This document shows positions 1 through 5,328 of a stretch of 6,648 nucleotides of DNA, one piece after another. The translations under genes and the position numbers were made by a program. Every line of letters starts with the position of its first letter. Position 1 is the stretch's first letter. The notes beneath the pieces are model-generated. The model was given only the letters and a program-made list of their open reading frames with translations, had not been told where the DNA came from and ran no database searches. The stretch covers positions 1 to 6,648 of the forward strand of contig JAUVVS010000118.1 in NCBI GenBank assembly GCA_030604545.1, written 5' to 3'. The stretch is from Deltaproteobacteria bacterium (GTDB lineage Bacteria > Desulfobacterota > Desulfobacteria > Desulfobacterales > JAUVVS01).

Positions 1-70
1 AGACGATATTATGGCCAATCTCATTGCCATCTCTGAATCCAACGGTCACAATATCCCAAATTCTTTGAAA

Positions 71-133
71 CGCCATGCGCTATTTACCCCGTTAAATTCC
101 GTAGGACCATTTAACCGGGGCGCCATGCGCTAT
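71..133. repeat. 13-bp direct repeats bracketing a leader hairpin
   Basis: The 13-mer CGCCATGCGCTAT occurs at 71-83 and again, unchanged, at 121-133. Between the copies lies a strong inverted repeat: CCCCGTTAAAT at 87-97 pairs with ATTTAACCGGGG at 109-120 with one bulged base. Inside it TCC (98-100) pairs with GGA (104-106) around a GTA loop. No U-tract follows, so it is not a standard terminator. The arrangement of repeat, hairpin, repeat suggests a small dispersed intergenic element or a structured mRNA leader of the regulator gene that starts at 193. The repeat and the pairing are directly visible; any function is unknown. No gene is supported in 1-192. Confidence 0.7.
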
Positions 134-134
134 G

Positions 135-160
135 CTCTCTGCTCTTCGCGCCTTCGCGGT
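135..160 (+). repeat. Degenerate 8-9 nt periodic array, copy A
   Basis: Three loosely similar units follow each other: CTCTCTGCT (135-143), CTTCGCGC (144-151) and CTTCGCGGT (152-160). CTTCGCG recurs at a spacing of 8. The array ends 32 bases before the ATG of the regulator gene. It belongs with the related arrays at 2215-2240, 4907-4934, 5233-5268 and 6498-6523. Its role is unknown. Confidence 0.55.
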
Positions 161-192
161 TCAAAAAAATTCATCACTCTCTTAAAGACATC

Positions 193-774
193 ATGGACAA
201 CAACGACCTCCGCACCCTGAAAATCCTTAAAGAGATCGAGCATGATCACCCTCCCACCCAGAGGGATCTTGCAAAAAAGATGAATATCTCATTAGGGCTT
301 GTCAACTCGTTTATCAAGAGACTCGCCCAAAAAGGATACTTCAAGATTAATAACATTTCAAAAAATCGTTTCAGGTATATTCTCACTCCAAAAGGGGCTG
401 CCGAAAAGACACGCCTGACTTATAAGTATATACAATCTTCACTTAAGTTTTATAGGGATGCACGAATTAAACTGCGTAAACTTTTTGGAGATTTTATGGC
501 TCAAAAGGTTAAAAGAATCGTCTTTTATGGCGCAGGCGAACTCGCAGAAATCGCATATATCTCTTTGCAAGAGACCTCGATTAAACTGGTGGCGGTGGTA
601 GATGATAAAAAAGTTGGGGAGATAGTGTTAGGGATTGTAATAAAGGATCCCGCCCAAATAGGATCGATTTCTTTTGATAAAATTTTTATTGCTTCCATGG
701 AAGCAAAAGAAGAAATTATAGAGAAGATATTGAGAAATAAAATACCACGTGATAAAGTAGCTCTGTTGGAATAA
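193..774 (+). CDS. EPS-associated MarR-type winged-helix regulator fused to a Rossmann-like nucleotide-sugar domain
   Basis: This 193-residue protein is probably a DNA-binding regulator of the polysaccharide genes that follow. Residues 1-65 form a winged helix: an N-terminal helix, the helix-turn-helix at about 22-52 (from TQRDLAKKM to KGYFKI), then a basic wing at 53-64. A charged linker (about 70-105) leads to a second domain. That domain begins RIVFYGAGELAEI (108-120), a beta strand with a glycine loop, continues with VAVVDD (133-138) and ends with a KIFIASM strand near 163-169. This resembles the small Rossmann domain at the start of PglD-like and FlaA1/CapD-like sugar enzymes. The N-terminal half matches what I know of the 'EPS-associated MarR family' regulators. 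An inferred role is sensing a nucleotide sugar or nucleotide. The ATG at 193 gives the expected N-terminus, but no clear Shine-Dalgarno precedes it. It lies 27 bases upstream of the UDP-glucose dehydrogenase gene and is probably co-transcribed with it. The DNA-binding assignment is solid; the ligand is a guess. Confidence 0.8.
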   Translation: MDNNDLRTLKILKEIEHDHPPTQRDLAKKMNISLGLVNSFIKRLAQKGYFKINNISKNRFRYILTPKGAAEKTRLTYKYIQSSLKFYRDARIKLRKLFGDFMAQKVKRIVFYGAGELAEIAYISLQETSIKLVAVVDDKKVGEIVLGIVIKDPAQIGSISFDKIFIASMEAKEEIIEKILRNKIPRDKVALLE

Positions 775-801
775 AATAGAATTTCTGTTCAAACAAACAA
801 A

Positions 802-2187
802 ATGAAAACGAAATTTGAAAAAAATATACTTTGTATCGGAGCAGGCTATGTGGGCGGACCCACCATGGCAATGATTGCTTATAAATGTCCGCAGTATAGG
901 GTTACGGTTGTTGATATCAGCCATAAACGGATTGCTGAATGGAACTCGGACAAATTGCCCGTTTATGAGCCCGGTCTTGATGAAATTGTAAAATCTGTTA
1001 AAGGAAAAAATCTTTTTTTCAGCACAGAGATAGAAAAAGGTGTAAAGGATTCTGATATTATTTTTGTCAGCGTCAATACACCAACCAAAAGCTTTGGCGT
1101 CGGAGCCGGTATGGCTGCTGATTTGCAGTATTGGGAAAAGACCGCAAGACAGATACTTCAGAGTGCCGAGTCACCTAAGATAATCGTTGAAAAGAGTACG
1201 CTTCCGGTAAAGACAGCCCTGGCTATGGAACGAATACTTACATCAAATAACAGTAGAATCCATTTTGAAGTGCTTTCCAACCCTGAATTTCTGGCTGAAG
1301 GAACGGCAATACAAGATTTAGAAAATCCTGATCGAGTCCTTATTGGATCCAACCAAACAGAAAACGGTTTAAAGGCCAGAGATGTTTTAGTCGAGATCTA
1401 TAAAAATTGGGTTCCTAGTGATCGAATCATTACTTCCGATATCTGGAGCAGCGAGCTTTCAAAGCTGGTGGCAAATGCCTTTTTATCTCAAAGAATATCT
1501 TCCATAAACTCCATATCGGCCCTGTGTGAAAAGACCGATGCCGATATCACCACAGTGGCAAGAGCAGTCGGGTTTGATAGCCGGATAGGCAATAAATATT
1601 TAAATGCAAGTGTCGGTTTTGGTGGATCTTGCTTTAACAAAGATATACTTAACCTGGTCTACCTTTGTCGACATTATGGTCTTTACGAAGTGGCTGATTA
1701 CTGGGAAGGTGTAGTAAAGATAAATGAGTATCAGATGGGAAGATTTGTGCTCAATATGCTTACTTCTATGTTTAACACACTCACCGGAAAAAAAATTAGT
1801 CTTTTTGGTTTTGCTTTTAAAGCCAATACCGGAGACACCAGAGAAAGCCCGGCCATATTCATAGCTAAAAGATTGGTTGAGGAAAAAGCAGAATTGGTTA
1901 TTACAGACCCGGAAGCACTGCAGAACGCAAGAATAGATCTGAAAAATATTGATGGAAAGGTGAGTTTTATTGAAGATCCTTACGATGCGGCAGCCGGCTG
2001 TCATGCCATAGCTCTAGTTACCGAATGGGATTTATACAAGAATCTCGATTTTGAAAAAATATATCGTTCCATGATTAAACCTGCCTTTATTTTTGACGGC
2101 AGAAATATTCTTGATCATAATAGACTCTTTGAAATAGGATTCAATATTTATCCAATCGGAAAACCGGCCTTGACACATTTTGAGTAA
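802..2187 (+). CDS. ugd: UDP-glucose 6-dehydrogenase, animal/plant-like type
   Basis: Cytosolic enzyme that oxidises UDP-glucose twice with NAD+ to give UDP-glucuronate, the substrate of the decarboxylase encoded next. The NAD-binding Rossmann domain starts with GAGYVGG (13-19), with Asp38 ending the second strand to hold the adenosine ribose. Catalytic residues of the family are all visible: Thr133 in EKSTLP, Glu162 and Glu166 in NPEFLAEG, Lys221 and Asn225 in ELSKLVANAF, and the nucleophile Cys277 with Asp281 in GFGGSCFNKD. The C-terminal UDP-binding domain begins at about 331 (KISLFGFAFKANTGDTRES). Signatures such as WNSDKLPVYEPGLDE (47-61), VNTPTKSFGVGAGMAADL and QRISSINSISALCE match the eukaryotic-type enzyme rather than the shorter E. 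coli or Streptococcus Ugd. The length of 461 is near the roughly 490 of the animal protein. There is no Shine-Dalgarno; the leader from 775 to 801 is A-rich and the ATG at 802 is the only sensible start. Confidence 0.95.
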   Translation: MKTKFEKNILCIGAGYVGGPTMAMIAYKCPQYRVTVVDISHKRIAEWNSDKLPVYEPGLDEIVKSVKGKNLFFSTEIEKGVKDSDIIFVSVNTPTKSFGVGAGMAADLQYWEKTARQILQSAESPKIIVEKSTLPVKTALAMERILTSNNSRIHFEVLSNPEFLAEGTAIQDLENPDRVLIGSNQTENGLKARDVLVEIYKNWVPSDRIITSDIWSSELSKLVANAFLSQRISSINSISALCEKTDADITTVARAVGFDSRIGNKYLNASVGFGGSCFNKDILNLVYLCRHYGLYEVADYWEGVVKINEYQMGRFVLNMLTSMFNTLTGKKISLFGFAFKANTGDTRESPAIFIAKRLVEEKAELVITDPEALQNARIDLKNIDGKVSFIEDPYDAAAGCHAIALVTEWDLYKNLDFEKIYRSMIKPAFIFDGRNILDHNRLFEIGFNIYPIGKPALTHFE

Positions 2188-2214
2188 GGGGAAATAAAAC
2201 CACTTTATAATTCT

Positions 2215-2240
2215 TTCGTGACCTTCGTGTTCTTCGTGGT
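2215..2240 (+). repeat. 9-nt periodic array, copy B, ahead of the UDP-xylose synthase gene
   Basis: TTCGTG occurs at 2215-2220, 2224-2229 and 2233-2238, exactly every nine bases. The array ends 12 bases before the ATG at 2253, in the place where a ribosome binding site would be expected; no Shine-Dalgarno is seen. The 19 bases at 2222-2240 recur at 6505-6523 with one difference, again just ahead of a gene. The sequence is clear; the function is unknown. Confidence 0.7.
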
Positions 2241-2252
2241 AAAAACCAGCTT

Positions 2253-3212
2253 ATGGAATATCATATCCAGAAACGCATTCTAATAACAGGCGGTGCCGGC
2301 TTTTTAGGATCTCACCTCTGTGATCGACTGGTTGCCAAAGAGCATGATGTAATATGCCTGGATAATTTCTTTACGGGAAACAAAAAGAATATCTCTCATC
2401 TGCTTGGAAAACCTAATTTCGAACTGATCCGCCACGACCTTGCACAGCCCATATTCCTCGAAGTTGATGAGATATACAATTTAGCATGTCCTGCTTCTCC
2501 TGTACATTACCAGTACAATCCGGTTAAAACCGTTAAAACCTGCATCATGGGGTCCATTCATATTCTTGGACTTGCAAAACGTGTTAAAGCCAAAATCTTA
2601 CAAGCCTCAACCAGTGAAATATATGGTAATCCAACGGTTCATCCGCAAAAAGAAGATTACTGGGGCAATGTAAATACCATAGGGCCAAGATCATGCTATG
2701 ATGAGGGAAAGCGTTGTGCAGAGACCCTTTTTTTCGATTACCACAGACAGAACAGGGTAAATATAAGAGTGGTCCGGATTTTTAATACCTACGGACCAAG
2801 AATGCACCCCAATGACGGACGCGTTGTCAGCAGCTTTATTGTACAGGCACTAACAAATCAGGACATAACCGTCTTTGGTGACGGATCGCAATCTCGATCT
2901 TTTTGTTACGTAGATGATATGATAGAAGGTATAATACGCATGATGGACGCTTCCGATGATTTCATTGGGCCGGTAAATCTTGGAAATCCACATGAATTCA
3001 CCATCCTTGATTTGGCAAAAAAAATTATAGAGATGACCAACTCAAAGTCAAATATCGTTTACAATCCTCTGCCCCAGGATGATCCCTTGCAACGTAAACC
3101 GGACATCAACTTGGCAAAAGAAAAATTAAAGTGGCAGCCGGTTATTGAACTTGAAGAGGGGCTTGTAAAGACTGTGGAATACTTCGAAAAAATTTTTGCA
3201 AGAGGTAAATAA
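2253..3212 (+). CDS. uxs: UDP-glucuronate decarboxylase (UDP-xylose synthase)
   Basis: Short-chain (extended SDR) enzyme that converts UDP-glucuronate to UDP-xylose and CO2 by way of a bound NAD+ and a 4-keto intermediate. The 319 residues cover the complete catalytic domain without the membrane anchor of animal Golgi forms, so it should be cytosolic. The NAD-binding loop is GGAGFLG (13-19), followed by LDNFFTG. The active site shows STSE (119-122), with Thr120 and Glu122 as the usual catalytic pair. YDEGK gives Tyr149 and Lys153. Arg281 lies in the QRKPDI stretch that corresponds to the decarboxylase arginine. Long stretches such as GPRMHPNDGRVVSSFI and PVNLGNPHE are diagnostic for UXS as opposed to dTDP-glucose dehydratases or epimerases. 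It directly follows the gene that makes its substrate, 65 bases away. No Shine-Dalgarno is seen before the ATG. The stop codon overlaps the next start (TAATG), so translation of the two is probably coupled. Confidence 0.95.
   Translation: MEYHIQKRILITGGAGFLGSHLCDRLVAKEHDVICLDNFFTGNKKNISHLLGKPNFELIRHDLAQPIFLEVDEIYNLACPASPVHYQYNPVKTVKTCIMGSIHILGLAKRVKAKILQASTSEIYGNPTVHPQKEDYWGNVNTIGPRSCYDEGKRCAETLFFDYHRQNRVNIRVVRIFNTYGPRMHPNDGRVVSSFIVQALTNQDITVFGDGSQSRSFCYVDDMIEGIIRMMDASDDFIGPVNLGNPHEFTILDLAKKIIEMTNSKSNIVYNPLPQDDPLQRKPDINLAKEKLKWQPVIELEEGLVKTVEYFEKIFARGK
3201..3206 (+). promoter_or_regulatory. Shine-Dalgarno fixing the start at 3212
   Basis: AGAGGT lies inside the last codons of the decarboxylase gene, 5 bases before the ATG at 3212. 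With the TAATG overlap it supports this start over the internal Met55, even though it adds a long N-terminal extension. It is one of few good ribosome binding sites in the window. Confidence 0.6.
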
Positions 3213-4906
3213 TGTCGGACCAAGAAAAACAGTTTGAAAATTCACAAAATATTCATAAACCGGAACCTGCAATATCATTATGTCCATCCGGAGAAGCCTT
3301 CCCGCTTCCCACTGAAGAAGATTATGAAAAAGAATTTAAAAGATTACAAAAGCTTGTTAGTGAACAGCGTTTAATGGGGCGGGAAATTGTAGTTGTAATG
3401 GGAATCGGCTTTGTCGGAGCCGTTATGGCAGGAGTGGTTGCCGATTCAATTGATCATGATAATTCCGAACCCATAAAATTCGTTATCGGTATGCAGCGCC
3501 CGTCCACGAGATCCTATTGGAAAATACATTACATAAACCGTGGCATTCCACCTGTTGAAGCCGAAGATCCTGAAGTGGCTCCCCTTATCCGGCGATGTGT
3601 CAAAGAGAAAAAGACATTGACAGCCACATTCACTTACGATGCATTAACCCTTGCAGATGTGGTTGTTGTGGATGTTCAATGTGATTATTTTAAAGAGACA
3701 CTTGGAGATGTCAAGCAGGGGAGGGCCGATATTGCTGCTCTGGAAAGCAGCCTGAAAATCATCGGCACAAAGATTAAACCTGAATGTCTCGTCTTGATCG
3801 AAACAACGGTTCCACCGGGAACGACAGAATATATTGCTTATCCCATAATCAAAAAGGCTTTTGAACAGCGAGAATTTAATGATGCCGAACCGATTCTTGC
3901 ACATTCTTTCGAGCGCGTCATGCCAGGCAAAAAGTATGTGGCTTCCGTTAAAGATTTTTGGCGGGTGTGCAGCGGTGTCAATGAAACTGCGCGTAAACGC
4001 GTTACAGCCTTTCTTTCCGATATTATCAACGTAAAAGAATACCCCCTTACGGTGCTTGATCGTCCCATTGAAAGTGAGACCTGTAAAATAGTGGAGAATT
4101 CTTACCGCGCCACAATTCTTGCCTTTCTGCACGAGTGGAGTCTCTTTTCAGAGCGAAACGGAGTCGATCTCACAAAGGTGATCGAAGCCATCAGGATACG
4201 GCCTACGCATTCCAATATTATCTTTCCCGGACCCGGTATCGGAGGTTACTGTCTGCCGAAGGATGGAGGCCTTGGCGTTTGGTCTTATCAAACGCTTTTG
4301 GGTTTTGAAGATGATATTTTCCAAATTACTCCTGCTGCCATTAACATAAATGATATGCGTGCGCTTCACGCCGCTAGTCTGGTTCGTGATGCACTCCGAA
4401 ATATGGGGAAAATTGTGGCCGCCTCGAAGATCGTAGTCCTTGGTGCATCCTACCGTGAAGACGTTGGAGACACCCGATACAGCGGCTCGGAACTTATTGT
4501 TAGAAAACTGACGGAAATGGGTGGTGAAATTGCGGTTCACGACCCATATGTTAAGCATTGGTGGGAGCTCGAAAAACAGGACACCTATCCTCCCGGCGGA
4601 TCGAGGAAGAAATTTTTCCGCAATCAAAACAAACTGCTTGGACTGCGTCTTCAAAAGGATCTGAAAAAGGCGCTTCAAGGTGCGGATGCGGTTGTCCTGG
4701 CTGTAAGACACAAACAATACCTGGAATTGCGCCCTGAAACTTTGCTTGAAATGACGAGTCGGCCCGTGGCGGTTATTGATTGCTTCGGCCTGCTTAATGA
4801 TAAAGATATCCGTTGTTACTTCGAACTCGGTTGTGAGGTTAAGGGTTTAGGACGAGGACATATCCAAAGAATCAAAGAACAAGTCAGATCCCGGCCTCGT
4901 TCTTAA
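3212..4906 (+). CDS. Divergent nucleotide-sugar 6-dehydrogenase (UDP-glucose/GDP-mannose dehydrogenase superfamily)
   Basis: This 564-residue enzyme probably oxidises a UDP-N-acetylhexosamine to its 6-uronate with a pyridine nucleotide. Most relatives have 420-450 residues; here about 55 extra polar residues precede the Rossmann domain, which starts VVVMGIGFVG (60-69). Catalytic residues are intact: ETTVPPG, FERVMPGK (Glu of the WecC-like type rather than the NPEFL of UDP-glucose enzymes), Lys292 and Asn296 in CKIVENSYRA, and Cys347 with Asp351 in GIGGYCLPKD. The C-terminal UDP-binding domain starts near residue 408 (KIVVLGASYREDVGDTRYS). Two positions are odd. The acidic residue expected after the second strand is Gln95 (VIGMQRPS), followed by Arg96. 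The usual PTP stretch is replaced by VDVQCDY. Both hint at altered cofactor or substrate use. Another extra stretch (about 440-475, WWELEKQDTYPPGG) sits within the C-terminal domain. It is coupled to the gene before it. The family assignment is firm; the substrate is not known, and ManNAc, GlcNAc and others are all possible. Confidence 0.85.
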   Translation: MSDQEKQFENSQNIHKPEPAISLCPSGEAFPLPTEEDYEKEFKRLQKLVSEQRLMGREIVVVMGIGFVGAVMAGVVADSIDHDNSEPIKFVIGMQRPSTRSYWKIHYINRGIPPVEAEDPEVAPLIRRCVKEKKTLTATFTYDALTLADVVVVDVQCDYFKETLGDVKQGRADIAALESSLKIIGTKIKPECLVLIETTVPPGTTEYIAYPIIKKAFEQREFNDAEPILAHSFERVMPGKKYVASVKDFWRVCSGVNETARKRVTAFLSDIINVKEYPLTVLDRPIESETCKIVENSYRATILAFLHEWSLFSERNGVDLTKVIEAIRIRPTHSNIIFPGPGIGGYCLPKDGGLGVWSYQTLLGFEDDIFQITPAAININDMRALHAASLVRDALRNMGKIVAASKIVVLGASYREDVGDTRYSGSELIVRKLTEMGGEIAVHDPYVKHWWELEKQDTYPPGGSRKKFFRNQNKLLGLRLQKDLKKALQGADAVVLAVRHKQYLELRPETLLEMTSRPVAVIDCFGLLNDKDIRCYFELGCEVKGLGRGHIQRIKEQVRSRPRS

Positions 4907-4945
4907 TCTCACAGAGCTCGCAGAGATCACAGAGAGATAAATAAT

Positions 4946-4978
4946 TGGCCTGATTTTTTGAGAGGAAAAATCAGGCCA
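4946..4978. repeat. 13-bp perfect hairpin downstream of the dehydrogenase gene
   Basis: TGGCCTGATTTTT (4946-4958) pairs perfectly with AAAAATCAGGCCA (4966-4978) across a 7-base loop. It stands 40 bases after the stop codon at 4906. It may slow or end transcription or protect the mRNA 3' end. GAAACTC follows rather than a run of T, so I do not call it an intrinsic terminator on the + strand. Confidence 0.65.
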
Positions 4979-4980
4979 GA

Positions 4981-5008
4981 AACTCAGTCCGCTGCTGGCG
5001 GATCAGTT
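4981..5008. repeat. Imperfect hairpin
   Basis: TCCGC (4988-4992) pairs with GCGGA (4998-5002) around TGCTG. After a small internal loop, AACT (4981-4984) pairs with AGTT (5005-5008). It is weaker than its neighbours and is adjacent to the 13-bp hairpin. Function unknown. Confidence 0.4.
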
Positions 5009-5039
5009 AGGGTAGTGCTCATAAGACCCAACGCGTAGC

Positions 5040-5181
5040 GAGACCTTTGAAAAATGCTCAATTTTGTTCAAGTTCAAGGCAGGCGAAAATTTTAACCACA
5101 GGAATATATTGAGTATTTTGAGGATTAAAATTTGAGCCTAACGCAGAAATTGGGCAAAAGGGGGCGTTTTGCAAAGGTCTC
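5040..5181. mobile_element. 142-bp MITE-like element with terminal inverted repeats and a 5-bp target duplication
   Basis: The element starts GAGACCTTTG at 5040 and ends CAAAGGTCTC at 5181. The terminal repeats agree at 16 of 18 positions, counting inward from each end. It is flanked by the direct repeat GTAGC at 5035-5039 and 5182-5186, which fits a transposase-made target duplication. The interior is also palindromic: an AT-rich arm at 5086-5097 pairs with 5122-5133, and AGGC at 5081-5084 pairs with GCCT at 5136-5139. The whole could therefore fold as one long hairpin. It encodes no protein, so it would depend on a transposase elsewhere with the same ends. The parent insertion sequence cannot be named from the sequence alone. 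Confidence 0.7.
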
Positions 5182-5194
5182 GTAGCGCTTGTAG

Positions 5195-5229
5195 TTGATC
5201 TGAATCGCCCCCTCAGCGATTCAGATCAA
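5195..5229. repeat. 14-bp perfect hairpin
   Basis: TTGATCTGAATCGC (5195-5208) pairs perfectly with GCGATTCAGATCAA (5216-5229) around a CCCCTCA loop. It lies between the MITE-like element and array D, about 100 bases before the aminotransferase ATG. No T-run follows on the + strand. It could be a leader structure of the aminotransferase mRNA or part of the larger palindromic unit. Confidence 0.65.
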
Positions 5230-5309
5230 GAACTCTGAGACTCTGTGCGCTCTGCGAACTCTGTGAGATATAAAAATACCCTTTTAGGGGTAGTTATTGA
5301 CTTATTGAT

Positions 5310-5325
5310 AAGGAGGTTCAACCTC
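5310..5325 (+). promoter_or_regulatory. Strong Shine-Dalgarno within a small hairpin
   Basis: AAGGAGGT (5310-5317) is a near-perfect ribosome binding site and selects the ATG at 5329, about 11 bases on, over an in-frame ATG at 5245 inside the repeat region. GAGGT (5313-5317) can pair with ACCTC (5321-5325) around a 3-base loop, which would partly hide the site. The pairing is short, so an effect on translation is only possible. Confidence 0.65.
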
Positions 5326-5328
5326 AGC

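Larger units (their letters stand above)
4907..5268. repeat. Gene-free interval bounded by 28-bp inverted repeats (arrays E and D)
   Basis: The left arm is 4907-4934 and the right arm 5241-5268; the reverse complement of one matches the other at 25 of 28 positions, 18 of the first 19. Each arm is itself a 9-nt periodic array: CAGAG starts at 4912, 4921 and 4930, and CTCTG at 5233, 5241, 5250 and 5259. The left arm begins on the base after the dehydrogenase stop codon. Inside lie three shorter hairpins and one MITE-like element, listed separately. No credible reading frame exists in 4907-5328 on either strand. The palindromic plan is plain; whether the 362 bp move or act as a unit is unknown. 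Confidence 0.7.

Noticed and set aside
24..52. TTGCCA and CACAAT spaced by 17 bases as a sigma70 promoter for the regulator
   Set aside because: The -10 match is poor and such matches are common by chance; not supported enough to list.
11..220. A 69-codon open frame at the left edge
   Set aside because: It runs through the direct repeats, the hairpin and array A, overlaps the regulator start in another frame and resembles no protein I know.
628..924. Minus-strand frames opposite the sugar genes (also near 1600-2004, 3644-4132 and 4148-4717)
   Set aside because: They are antisense shadows of well-supported genes and show no recognisable motif or ribosome binding site.
4946..4978. Rho-independent terminator after the second dehydrogenase
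   Set aside because: The stem is strong, but no T-run follows on the + strand; kept as a hairpin only.
4985..5215. A remnant minus-strand gene reading INYKRYALGLMST-like residues near 5000-5035 and 5182-5200
   Set aside because: It can only be read by removing the MITE-like element and one GTAGC copy, it is under 30 residues long with an in-frame stop just upstream, and it matches no family.
5297..5302. TTGACT as a -35 box for the aminotransferase gene
   Set aside because: No -10-like hexamer lies 16-18 bases downstream, and the Shine-Dalgarno occupies that place.
5245..5328. An N-terminal extension of the aminotransferase by 28 residues
   Set aside because: The extension is translated from repeat sequence, has no ribosome binding site, and homologues begin at the later Met with MQFIDL-like residues.
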